A DNA stretch of 8,984 nucleotides from an uncultured Acidimicrobiia bacterium (GTDB taxonomy: Bacteria > Actinomycetota > Acidimicrobiia > IMCC26256 > CALEDW01): positions 1 to 8,984 of the forward strand of contig CALEDW010000267.1 in assembly GCA_937949585.1 (NCBI GenBank), given 5' to 3'. The notes beneath the pieces were generated by a model, which did not search any database, was not told the DNA's origin, and saw only the letters and a list, made by a program, of their open reading frames with translations. How positions within the stretch are numbered: position 1 is the stretch's first letter; the number at the start of each line of letters is the position of its first letter. The position numbers were made by a program, and so were the translations under genes. Of the stretch, positions 1 to 7,232 are shown one piece after another.

Positions 1-1377
1 GGCGACCGTGGTCGGGGTGCGCAGCCCGGGTCGGGGCCGCACCGCACGGCCCCTCACCTGCGCCGGTCGCAGCCCGTCGTAGAGCTCGACGCCGGACACC
101 GCCCGGAAGCGCCACGGGCCCCCGGGGCCCGCCCCCCAGTCGGCGAGGGTCACCGGGTGGGCCCGCCCGGTGAGCGCGACGCTGAACGCCCGCACGTCGT
201 TGACCGCGCGGCGCAGGTCGGGGGCCGGTGGACGGGCCCCTGCCGCCACGACGAGCGCCCAGACGGCCAGGCCGGTGAGCCCGGCGACCACGACCGCGCC
301 CGCGACGCCGGGCCCCGGTTTCGCTCGCCACCCGCGGGTCGGGAGCGGCACGGCCGCGACGGGGGCGGCCAGGAGCACCAGTGCCGGGACGGCCAGCCGG
401 CCGTGCATGAAGTCACCGCCCGCGCGCACGATCGCGGCGAGCCACAGCAGCCCGGCCACCCAGAGCGCCCCGCCGACGAGGCGCACCCGGGCCGGGACCC
501 CGGTGCGGACCGCCAGCGTGACCAGCAGCGCCCCGCCGATCGCCGCCGGCACCCACAGCCGGTACGGGCCCGCGGCGTCGGCGAGCCAGCGCCATCCCTG
601 CGCCCACCATGCCCGGCCGCCCTCCTTGGCCAGCACCGGTGTCGGCACGACCGTGGCGTACCAGCCCATCCGGGCGAGCTGGAGCGTCGCCGCCGGCACC
701 GCCGCGACCGCGACCACCCGCACCCGCTCCCCCGCACCGCTGCGGCCCGGGCCCGCCCGGGTGCCGATCAGCACCGCCACCACCAGCACCGCCGCCACCA
801 CGACGAGGTCGGGACGCAACAACGGGCCGAGCCCGAGCAGCACCGCCATCACCGCCGGCACCCGCTCGGCCCGCCCCCGGGCCCAACCCGCCAGCGCCCA
901 CGTGCAGGCGCCGATCCAGGCGACCACGAGCCCGGTCTCCAGGCCGGCGCTCGCGTGGTCCCACAGCGGCGGGTAGGCGGCGGCGGCGAGCGCGCCGGCG
1001 GGCAGCACCACCGGCCTCTCGACCGGGGACCCGCCGCCCCAGAGTCGGGCGGCCCCGGCGACCGCCAGCGCCAACCCGGTCACGGTCGCTGCGATCCCGA
1101 GCAGCACGGCGAGCCATTCCAGGCGCACCGGGGTGGCCACGTCGGCGGCGGCGAGGAGGCCGACCCACAGGGGGCTGGTGGCGGCCTCCACCCGCTCGCC
1201 GGCGTTGAACACGGGGCCGTGACCGCTGGTGACCATCCGCACCACCCGCAGCGCGATGAACCCGTCGTCGGAGAGCCAGCGGCGCGACCACGCCGCCGCG
1301 GCGACGAACGCGCCGGGCACGGCGAGCGCTGCCGTACCCGCCGTGCGCGCCGCGACGCGCCGACCGGCGGGGCTCAC
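1..1377 (-). CDS. aftB: AftB-like GT-C membrane arabinofuranosyltransferase, C-terminus cut by window edge
   Basis: The frame starts at GTG 1377 and stays open for 459 codons to the left edge, so the C-terminus is missing. From memory it resembles mycobacterial AftB (Rv3805c), the terminal beta-(1->2)-arabinofuranosyltransferase of arabinan, which uses decaprenyl-phosphoryl-arabinose outside the membrane. Shared landmarks are: a first membrane segment at about 13-30; WSRRWLSDDG at 30-39 with an acidic pair D37-D38 of the kind GT-C enzymes use for catalysis; GPVFNAGERVEA at 54-65; SAGLETG at 143-149; LRPD at 187-190; RMGWY and AK at 236-251; and GGDFMHGR at 320-327. About eight to ten hydrophobic segments lie between them. 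The family is around 600 residues, so roughly a quarter is off-window. The GTG overlaps the stop of the upstream DNA glycosylase gene (GTGA), which suggests translational coupling; no clear Shine-Dalgarno is seen. Membership of the AftB/GT-C group is fairly secure. The actual sugar and acceptor are inference, since no other envelope gene is visible. Confidence 0.8.
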   Translation of the reverse strand, partial: MSPAGRRVAARTAGTAALAVPGAFVAAAAWSRRWLSDDGFIALRVVRMVTSGHGPVFNAGERVEAATSPLWVGLLAAADVATPVRLEWLAVLLGIAATVTGLALAVAGAARLWGGGSPVERPVVLPAGALAAAAYPPLWDHASAGLETGLVVAWIGACTWALAGWARGRAERVPAVMAVLLGLGPLLRPDLVVVAAVLVVAVLIGTRAGPGRSGAGERVRVVAVAAVPAATLQLARMGWYATVVPTPVLAKEGGRAWWAQGWRWLADAAGPYRLWVPAAIGGALLVTLAVRTGVPARVRLVGGALWVAGLLWLAAIVRAGGDFMHGRLAVPALVLLAAPVAAVPLPTRGWRAKPGPGVAGAVVVAGLTGLAVWALVVAAGARPPAPDLRRAVNDVRAFSVALTGRAHPVTLADWGAGPGGPWRFRAVSGVELYDGLRPAQVRGRAVRPRPGLRTPTTVA

Positions 1378-2003
1378 CGGGCGCGGGCGCGGCTCACGTG
1401 CGGGTCACCCCGCACGTACCAGCGCCAGCGGATCGCCTCCCCCCGGCCCGGCCCGAGCCCCACCCGACGTGACCGTCCCGGGCGGGCCGGCGGCCGGGTG
1501 CCGTCGTCGGCGAGGAACACCGGTCCGTTCCCACAGCAGCAGTCGAGCCCGTCGAGCTCGCCGGTGATCCCCAGCGCCGCAGCGAGCCGGGCCGGCCCCG
1601 CGCACAGCTCCCGGTCGGTGCGGGCCCCCGGCCGGCGGGCCCGCATCGCCTCCAGCCCCGCCACCGGCGCACCGGCCCGGAGCAGCACCGCTGCGCCCTC
1701 CCCCTCGGGCGCGGCGGCGGTGACGTTGGCGCACCAGTGCATCCCGTAGGTGAAGTACACGTACAGCAGGCCGGGACCGGCGAACATCGTGGCGTTCCGG
1801 CGGGTCCGGCCCCGGTGGGCGTGGCTGCCGGGATCGTCGGCGCCGCCGTAGGCCTCCACCTCGACGAGGCGGGCGGCGGTCAGCGACCCGTCCGCTTCGC
1901 GGCGGACGAGGAGCGTGCCGAGCAGCCGGGGGGCGAGCTCGGCGACCGGCCGGTCGTAGCAGGACCGGTCGAGGGGGGTGAGCCGGGCGACGGTGACCCG
2001 CAC
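1374..2003 (-). CDS. mpg: 3-methyladenine DNA glycosylase (Mpg/AAG family)
   Basis: A 209-residue cytoplasmic base-excision repair enzyme. It removes alkylated purines such as 3-methyladenine by flipping the base out and cutting the glycosidic bond. Family marks are: VEVEAY at 47-52, where E50 matches the catalytic Glu125 of human AAG and Y52 matches Tyr127; H61 in the SHAHRG stretch, matching His136; LLYVYFTYGMH at 79-89, with Y83 matching Tyr159; N93, matching the base-selective Asn169; VLLRAG around R109; and a downstream LCAGPARLAAALG motif. Length is normal for bacterial members (about 190-210). GTG 2003 is chosen because the conserved domain begins just after it and no other in-frame start fits. 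A GGAGG lies upstream but only 1 nt away, which is unusually close. Starting at the upstream in-frame ATG 2096 would overlap the divergent gene. The stop overlaps the start of the aftB-like gene. Family identity is secure. Confidence 0.93.
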   Translation of the reverse strand: MRVTVARLTPLDRSCYDRPVAELAPRLLGTLLVRREADGSLTAARLVEVEAYGGADDPGSHAHRGRTRRNATMFAGPGLLYVYFTYGMHWCANVTAAAPEGEGAAVLLRAGAPVAGLEAMRARRPGARTDRELCAGPARLAAALGITGELDGLDCCCGNGPVFLADDGTRPPARPGRSRRVGLGPGRGEAIRWRWYVRGDPHVSRARAR

Positions 2004-2068
2004 CCCTCCAGTGTGGCCCGCCCGGCGGGCGGCGTCGCTACGCTCCCCGCCGGGGGGTGGACGTGGGG
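2004..2068. promoter_or_regulatory. Divergent intergenic region with GC palindrome
   Basis: This 65 bp gap separates the divergent starts of the DNA glycosylase (minus) and the membrane SpeE-like gene (plus), so promoters for both should lie here or reach into the flanking genes. It contains a perfect 7-bp inverted repeat with a 1-nt centre: GCCCGCC at 2016-2022 and GGCGGGC at 2024-2030. A weak TACGCT at 2039-2044 could be a -10 element for the plus gene, but no -35 is recognisable. Operator function is only a guess, because such GC repeats arise easily by chance in this composition. Confidence 0.3.
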
Positions 2069-4558
2069 ATGAGCACCGTCGCGGGGACCGAGGCACGGCC
2101 CGACGCCGGGATCTACGTGGGGCTCGCGTTCGTGACCGCGGCGACGCTCATGCTGGAGATCGGGCTCACCCGGATCTTCAGCGTGACGATGTGGTACCAC
2201 TTCGCGTTCGTCGCCATCTCCTTGGCGCTGTTCGGCACCACCGCCGGCGCGCTGTGGGTCCATCTGCAGCCGCGGCGGTTCCCGGCCGTCGGGGTGCGCG
2301 CCCAGTGCTTCCGCTACGCCCTGGCCTTCGGGGTCTCCGTGCCCGTCTGCCTGGTGGCGCTGCTGGCCATCCCGTTCACCCCCCGCCTGACCCCCGGCGG
2401 GGTCGCCTCGGTGCTGGCCACCTGCGCCCTCGTCGCCGTACCGTTCACCCTCGGCGGGGTGGTGGTGTGCCTGGCGCTCACCCGGTTCCCGGCCCGGGTG
2501 CACCGTCTGTACGCCGCCGACCTCGCCGGGGCGGCGGCCGGTTGCCCGGCCATCGTGGCGATCCTCGGCCCGCTCGACGGTCCGAGCGCGATCGTGGCCG
2601 TGGGGGCGGTGGCGGCCGCCGGGGCGGTCGCGTTTGCCTGGACCCCGGACACGCTGCACGCGCCGCGCCTCCCGCGCCGTCTCGGGGCGGCGCTGCTCGC
2701 CACCGCCGCCATCGGTGGGCTCGCCCTCGGCAACCGGCTGTTGCACGCCGACAGCCGCCCGCTCATCCGCATCTGGTGGACGAAGGAGGCCCGCGACCGG
2801 GTGCACGAGTACGACACCTGGAACTCGTTCTCCCGGGTGACCGTCGACCCGTGGCTCTTCGGGCGGGACCTGCCGCGGGGGACGGACAGCCCGCAGCGGA
2901 ACCTGGTCATCGACGCCACGGCCGGGACCCAGCTCACCCGCTGGGACGGGAGCCCGGCGGTGCCGGCCCGGCTGCGCCGCGAGGTGCACTTCCTCGGGCA
3001 CCACCTGCGAGGCCGCGGGGGCGACGTGGCGGTGATCGGGGTGGGCGGCGGCCGAGACGTGCTCGCCGGGATCGGGTTCGGGGCCCGTCGCGTCGTCGGC
3101 ATCGAGATCAACCCGAACGTGCTGCGGGTCACGAACCGGGTCTACGGGAACTACACCGGCAACCTCGATCGGCGGCCGGGTGTCGGCTTCGTCACCGAGG
3201 ACGGGCGGGCGTGGCTCACCCGCACCGACCGGCGCTTCGACATCATCCAGATCTCGTTGATCGACACCTGGGCGGCCACCGCCGCCGGGGCGTTCGCGCT
3301 GAGCGAGAACGCGCTCTACACCCGCGAGGCGTTCGCCACCTACCTCGACCGGCTGGCACCCGGGGGCCTGCTGTCGATCTCCCGCTGGTACCGCCTCCCG
3401 GGCTGGGACCGTCCGCTCGAGACGTACCGCACCGTCGGCCTGGCCGCCCGGGCGCTCACCGACCGTGGGGTGCGCGATCCTCGCCGCCACCTGTTCATCG
3501 CCGAGGACGGCGGTCCCGGCAGTCGCCTCAGCGTCGCCACGCTGCTCGTCTCGACCCGTCCCCTGCGCCCCGGCGAGGTGGAACGACTCGAGCGGGTGAG
3601 TCGCCGGTTCGGGTTCCACACGCTGCTCACGCCCCGGCGGGCCGCCGACCCGGTGCTGGCGGACCTCGCCGCGCCCGGCGGCCCCGAGCCCGCCCTCGGC
3701 CGGTTCCGCGAGGACCTCTCCCCGCCCGACGACGACCGGCCGTTCTTCTTCCAGATGGCCGACCTGCGCACCGCGTTCTCCCCGGCGATCCTGCGCGACA
3801 GCCTGGTCACCCGCCCGGTGCTGGTGCTGGGCCTGCTCGCCCTCAGCGTGCTGGCCCTCGCCGTCGGGTTCATCGTGGTGCCGATCGTCCGGGCCACCGA
3901 CCGCTCCCAGCACCGCGGCATGGGTCCCCACTACGTCTACTTCATCGGGATCGGCCTCGGGTTCCTCCTCGTCGAGATCGCCCAGTTGCAGCGTCTGAGC
4001 ATCTACCTCGGTCACCCCACCTACGCGCTCACCGTGGTGCTGTTCACGGTGCTGCTCGCCGCCGGGCTCGGCAGCACCGCCGTCGGCCGGATCGCCCGCC
4101 CCGAGGCCCCCGTGCGGCTGCCGGCGGTCGGCGCGGCCCTGCTCGTGGTGGTGGGGGTGACCGGCTGGGTCACCCCCAGGGTGATCGGTGCCAGCGCGGC
4201 GTTCCCGACGCCCGGGCGCATCGCGCTGGCGATGGCCCTGCTCGCCCCCGCCGCGTTCGTGATGGGGATGCCCTTCGCGATCGGCATGCGCACCGCGGCC
4301 CGCCGGCCGGACGCGCCGACGGCGTTCCTGTGGGGGATCAACGGGGCGATGTCGGTCTGCGCCTCGGTCCTGGCGGTGGTGATCGCGCTGTTCTTCGGCA
4401 TCCGGGTCGCCTACGCCGCCGGCTGGGCGGCCTACGCCACGGCGGTGGGCGCGCTCGTCCTGAGCGTGGCCCGCCTCGAGCGGCCGTCGCCGGCGCTCAG
4501 CCCGGCGCCGACTCCAGCCACGCCCGCTGCCGGCGCAGCAGGTCCCGGGCCGCGCTGA
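2069..4558 (+). CDS. Large membrane protein with spermidine-synthase-like SAM-binding domain
   Basis: An 829-residue protein in three parts. Residues about 15-230 hold roughly seven membrane segments, including TLMLEIGLTRIFSV near the start, a signature of this group. Residues about 315-470 form a SpeE-like Rossmann domain: nucleotide loop GVGGGRDV at 324-331, acidic E346 after strand 2 (GIEINPN), ED at 377-378, then FDIIQISLID at 390-399. Residues about 580-800 hold a second membrane bundle. In true spermidine synthases the FDxIIxDxxDP stretch carries two Asp. By alignment from memory, the first, catalytic one is Ser396 here, and only D399 remains. Aminopropyl transfer is therefore doubtful. 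No SAM decarboxylase or polyamine gene is nearby. ATG 2069 is preferred (GGTGG 8 nt upstream); an in-frame GTG at 2057 would add four residues. The last ~25 residues are Pro/Ala-rich, and the frame overlaps the 3' end of convergent argH by 62 bp. The architecture is clear; the function is unknown. Confidence 0.85.
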   Translation: MSTVAGTEARPDAGIYVGLAFVTAATLMLEIGLTRIFSVTMWYHFAFVAISLALFGTTAGALWVHLQPRRFPAVGVRAQCFRYALAFGVSVPVCLVALLAIPFTPRLTPGGVASVLATCALVAVPFTLGGVVVCLALTRFPARVHRLYAADLAGAAAGCPAIVAILGPLDGPSAIVAVGAVAAAGAVAFAWTPDTLHAPRLPRRLGAALLATAAIGGLALGNRLLHADSRPLIRIWWTKEARDRVHEYDTWNSFSRVTVDPWLFGRDLPRGTDSPQRNLVIDATAGTQLTRWDGSPAVPARLRREVHFLGHHLRGRGGDVAVIGVGGGRDVLAGIGFGARRVVGIEINPNVLRVTNRVYGNYTGNLDRRPGVGFVTEDGRAWLTRTDRRFDIIQISLIDTWAATAAGAFALSENALYTREAFATYLDRLAPGGLLSISRWYRLPGWDRPLETYRTVGLAARALTDRGVRDPRRHLFIAEDGGPGSRLSVATLLVSTRPLRPGEVERLERVSRRFGFHTLLTPRRAADPVLADLAAPGGPEPALGRFREDLSPPDDDRPFFFQMADLRTAFSPAILRDSLVTRPVLVLGLLALSVLALAVGFIVVPIVRATDRSQHRGMGPHYVYFIGIGLGFLLVEIAQLQRLSIYLGHPTYALTVVLFTVLLAAGLGSTAVGRIARPEAPVRLPAVGAALLVVVGVTGWVTPRVIGASAAFPTPGRIALAMALLAPAAFVMGMPFAIGMRTAARRPDAPTAFLWGINGAMSVCASVLAVVIALFFGIRVAYAAGWAAYATAVGALVLSVARLERPSPALSPAPTPATPAAGAAGPGPR

Positions 4559-5903
4559 GCTGGGCGCCGACCGGCTGCGGTCCGGCGCCACCGGGGCTGC
4601 GGCGGCGGCGCACGGCGGCGCCGGGCTGAAGCAGCGAGCGGGCCTCGTCGCCGAGGCCGGGCTGTGCGGCGACCAGCTCGCCGAAGGGGATGCCCCGCTC
4701 CAGCGCCTGGCGCACCAGGTTCCCGACCGTGGCGTGCGCCTCGCGGAACGGCACCACGCGGGTGACGAGCAGCTCGGCGAGGTCGGTCGCCGCTGCGAAC
4801 GGAGAGTCGGCCGCGGCCCGCATCCGCTCCGCGTCGAAGCTCACCGTGCGCATGAGCCCGGCGAGCGCCGCCAGGGCGCCGGCGAGCGTGTCGACGGCGT
4901 CGAACAGCGGCTCCTTGTCCTCCTGCAGGTCCCGGTTGTAGGCGAGGGGCAGCCCTTTCAGCGTGGCCAGCACCCCGGTGAGCCGACCGATGAGTCGCCC
5001 GGCCCGGCCGCGGGCGAGCTCGGCGACGTCGGGGTTCTTCTTCTGGGGCAGCATCGAGGACCCGGTCGCCCAGGCGTCGTCGAGGCGCCAGAACCCGAAC
5101 TCCTCGCTGGTGAACAGCACGACCTCCTCACCGAGGCGTGAGAGGTGCACCCCGCACAGGGCGATGACGAACAGCAGCTCGGCGACGAAGTCGCGGTCGC
5201 TCACGGCGTCGAGGGAGTTCTCGAACCGGAGCGGGAAGCCCAGCGTCCGCCGCACGTGGTCGGGATCGAGGGGCAGGCTCGAGCCGGCCAGGGCCCCGGC
5301 ACCGAGCGGGCACACCTCGGCCCGGGCCAGCGCGTCGCGGAGGCGGTCGAAGTCCCGGCCCAGGGCCCAGGCGTGGGCGAGCAGGTGGTGGGCGAGCAGG
5401 ACCGGCTGGGCGTGCTGCAGGTGCGTGTACCCGGGCAGGTACACGTCGTCGTCGAGCTCCCCGGCCCGATCCACGAGCACCGTGGCCAGGCCGTGCACCC
5501 CGGCGGCCAGGGCCCGGCCCTCGCGGCGCACCCAGAGCCGTAGCGCCAGGGCCACCTGGTCGTTGCGGCTGCGCCCGGTGTGCACCTTGGCGCCGGCGGC
5601 GCCGGCCAGCTCGGTGACCCGCCGCTCGATCGCGGTGTGGATGTCCTCGTCGCCGGGCGCGAACGTGAAGGTGTGCGACTCCAGCTCGGTGCGCACCTGC
5701 GCCAGCGCGTCGCGCACGGCCCGGTGCTCGGCCGGGTCGAGCAGCCCCACGGCGGCGAGCATGTCCACGTGGGCCTCGGTGCCGGTCACGTCGTCCGGGC
5801 CCAGGCGGCGGTCGATCCCCAGACTGGCGGTGAAGCCCATGAGCTCCGGGGCCGGCCGGTCACCCAGCCGCCCGTGCCACAACGGGCGCCCGCCGTCGCT
5901 CAC
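4497..5903 (-). CDS. argH: Argininosuccinate lyase
   Basis: This enzyme splits argininosuccinate into arginine and fumarate, the last step of arginine synthesis, as a cytoplasmic homotetramer of the fumarase/aspartase superfamily. The 468-residue length is normal. Visible motifs are: HTGRSRNDQVA at 108-118; GYTHLQHAQP at 158-167, with the T160-H161 pair of the active site; and the fumarate lyase signature GSSMLPQKKNPD at 281-292, which carries the catalytic serine (S282/S283) and the substrate-binding Lys and Asn. The GTG start at 5903 overlaps the argG stop (GTGA) and has GGGGGAG at 5909-5915, 5 nt upstream, so it is the last gene of the arg operon and is coupled to argG. Its 3' end overlaps the convergent membrane-protein gene by 62 bp. 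There is no obvious terminator hairpin with a T-run after the stop. Identity is secure. Confidence 0.97.
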   Translation of the reverse strand: MSDGGRPLWHGRLGDRPAPELMGFTASLGIDRRLGPDDVTGTEAHVDMLAAVGLLDPAEHRAVRDALAQVRTELESHTFTFAPGDEDIHTAIERRVTELAGAAGAKVHTGRSRNDQVALALRLWVRREGRALAAGVHGLATVLVDRAGELDDDVYLPGYTHLQHAQPVLLAHHLLAHAWALGRDFDRLRDALARAEVCPLGAGALAGSSLPLDPDHVRRTLGFPLRFENSLDAVSDRDFVAELLFVIALCGVHLSRLGEEVVLFTSEEFGFWRLDDAWATGSSMLPQKKNPDVAELARGRAGRLIGRLTGVLATLKGLPLAYNRDLQEDKEPLFDAVDTLAGALAALAGLMRTVSFDAERMRAAADSPFAAATDLAELLVTRVVPFREAHATVGNLVRQALERGIPFGELVAAQPGLGDEARSLLQPGAAVRRRRSPGGAGPQPVGAQLSAARDLLRRQRAWLESAPG

Positions 5904-7159
5904 GGCCGCTCCCCCGGCTCGGGCACCGCCGGCTCCTCGCGGCGCTGCCGGCGGGCCCAGGTCTCCACCGAGAGGCCCCAGAGCCGCACGAACCCGGCGG
6001 CGTCGGCGTGGCGGAAGGCGTCGTCCGCCTCGTAGGTGGCCAGCGCGTAGTCGTACAGGCCCCGCGGCGCCCGCCGTCCCACCACGGCGGCACGGCCGGG
6101 CTCGAGCCGCACCCGCACCTCACCGGTGACGTGGCGCTGGGTCTCCTCCATGAACGCGTCGAGGGCCTCGCGCAACGGGGAGTACCAGAGCCCGTCGTAG
6201 ACCAGGTCCGCCCAGCGTCCCTCGAGCCGCTGCTTCTCGTGCATCACGTCGCGCTCCAAGGTGAGGGCCTCGAGATCCGAGTGCGCGTCGATGAGGGTGA
6301 GCATCCCCGGGCACTCGTAGACCTCCCGGCTCTTGATGCCCACCCGGCGGTTCTCGATCATGTCGATGCGCCCGACGCCGTAGGCGCCGGCGATCCGGTC
6401 GAGGCGGGGCAGCAGCTCGTGGAGGGCCACCGGGTCCCCGTCGAGGGTGGTCGGCACGCCCCGCTCGAAGCCGAGCACCACCTCGCTGGGTGCCGGGGCG
6501 TCGGCGACCTCGGCGGTGCGCTCCCAGATCTCCGCCGGCGGCGCCGCCCACGGGTCCTCGATCGCGCCGCACTCGATCGCCCGGCCGGCGAGGTTCTCGT
6601 CGATGGAGTACGGGACCTCCAGGGAAGCGGTGATGGGGATCGCCCACTGCCCGGCGAGGCGGATGGCGTCGGCCCGCGTGAGCCCCCAGTCCCGGACCGG
6701 CGCCAGGATCCGCAAATCGGGGGCGAGCGCCCGCAGGCTGACCTCGAAGCGTACCTGGTCGTTGCCCTTCCCCGTGCAGCCGTGCGCCACTGCGTCGGCC
6801 CCGTGGCGGCGGGCGGCGGCCACCAGGTGCCGGGCGATGAGCGGGCGGCTGAGGCTCGACACGAGCGGGTAGCGACCCTCGTAGCGGGCGTTGGCCTTGA
6901 CGGCCCGGGCCACGAAGCCGGCGGCCAGCTCCTCCCGCCCGTCGACCACCTCGGCTGCGACCGCCCCGGCGGCCAGCGCCCGGTGCCGGATCGTCTCCCA
7001 CGCCGCGGTGTCGGCGCCGGGGCTCTGGCCGACGTCGACCGCCAGCGCGACGACCTCCACCCCCCAGTGCTCGATCATCCAGCGCACCGCCACCGAGGTG
7101 TCGAGGCCGCCGGAGTAGGCGAGCACGACCTTGCGGACACCGGGGTGCGCGTCGCTCAT
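5900..7159 (-). CDS. argG: Argininosuccinate synthase
   Basis: This enzyme joins citrulline and aspartate using ATP (to AMP and PPi) to make argininosuccinate in the cytoplasm. It is 419 residues against about 400 in the family. Motifs are: the PP-loop AYSGGLDTS at 14-22; YPLVSSLSRPLIA at 97-109; HGCTGKGNDQVRFE at 126-139; YSIDENLAGRAIE at about 184-196; and EDPW shortly after. The usual Trp in the YSIDENLWGR stretch is Ala here, a small departure. ATG 7159 is chosen because GGAGGAG lies 8 nt upstream (7168-7174) and the PP-loop follows at the usual distance; the frame stays open further upstream, but that stretch is Arg/Gly-rich and not ArgG-like. It follows argR after a 73-bp gap containing a strong hairpin, and its stop overlaps the argH start. 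Identity is secure. Confidence 0.97.
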   Translation of the reverse strand: MSDAHPGVRKVVLAYSGGLDTSVAVRWMIEHWGVEVVALAVDVGQSPGADTAAWETIRHRALAAGAVAAEVVDGREELAAGFVARAVKANARYEGRYPLVSSLSRPLIARHLVAAARRHGADAVAHGCTGKGNDQVRFEVSLRALAPDLRILAPVRDWGLTRADAIRLAGQWAIPITASLEVPYSIDENLAGRAIECGAIEDPWAAPPAEIWERTAEVADAPAPSEVVLGFERGVPTTLDGDPVALHELLPRLDRIAGAYGVGRIDMIENRRVGIKSREVYECPGMLTLIDAHSDLEALTLERDVMHEKQRLEGRWADLVYDGLWYSPLREALDAFMEETQRHVTGEVRVRLEPGRAAVVGRRAPRGLYDYALATYEADDAFRHADAAGFVRLWGLSVETWARRQRREEPAVPEPGERP

Positions 7160-7167
7160 GTGCAGGT

Positions 7168-7174
7168 CTCCTCC
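7168..7174 (-). promoter_or_regulatory. Ribosome binding site of argG
   Basis: GGAGGAG on the minus strand, 8 nt before ATG 7159. It decides the argG start against the longer open frame upstream. Confidence 0.8.
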
Positions 7175-7188
7175 CGATCGTCGTCCCG

Positions 7189-7216
7189 GCCGGCGGCCCC
7201 GGTGGGCGCCGCCGGC
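7189..7216 (-). promoter_or_regulatory. Strong hairpin in the argR-argG gap
   Basis: GCCGGCGGC (7189-7197) pairs perfectly with GCCGCCGGC (7208-7216). Inside, CCC (7198-7200) pairs with GGG (7204-7206), leaving a three-base loop and one bulged base at 7207. The minus-strand transcript would therefore fold into a 9+3 bp GC stem ending about 14 nt before the argG Shine-Dalgarno. No run of T follows on the minus strand, so it is not a standard intrinsic terminator. It may mark an RNA processing, stabilising or partial attenuation point between argR and argG. The pairing is seen directly; the role is inference. Confidence 0.45.
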
Positions 7217-7232
7217 GCGGCTGCGTCGGCGG

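Noticed and set aside
413..1291. A 292-codon minus-strand frame inside the AftB-like gene
   Set aside because: It is out of phase with the frame that carries the AftB motifs and membrane segments, and is a Gly/Arg/Ala-rich shadow.
157..1749. A 530-codon open frame on the plus strand
   Set aside because: It is antisense to the AftB-like and glycosylase genes, is rich in Arg, Gly, Pro and His without any domain, and is explained by scarce stop codons in very GC-rich DNA.
4526..4539. Small inverted repeat GCTGC-CGGC-GCAGC near the convergent gene ends, as a possible terminator
   Set aside because: Only five base pairs, inside both coding regions and without a T-run, so it cannot be supported as a terminator.
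1880..4629. Two frames of about 900 codons overlapping the membrane SpeE-like gene (minus 1880-4591, plus 1978-4629)
   Set aside because: Both are low-complexity Arg/Gly/Pro/His sequences with no recognisable domain, whereas the frame from 2069 shows membrane segments and a SAM-binding motif.
7160..7232. Possible ARG box in the argR-argG gap
   Set aside because: The gap is almost wholly G/C and has no AT-rich palindrome like known ArgR operators.
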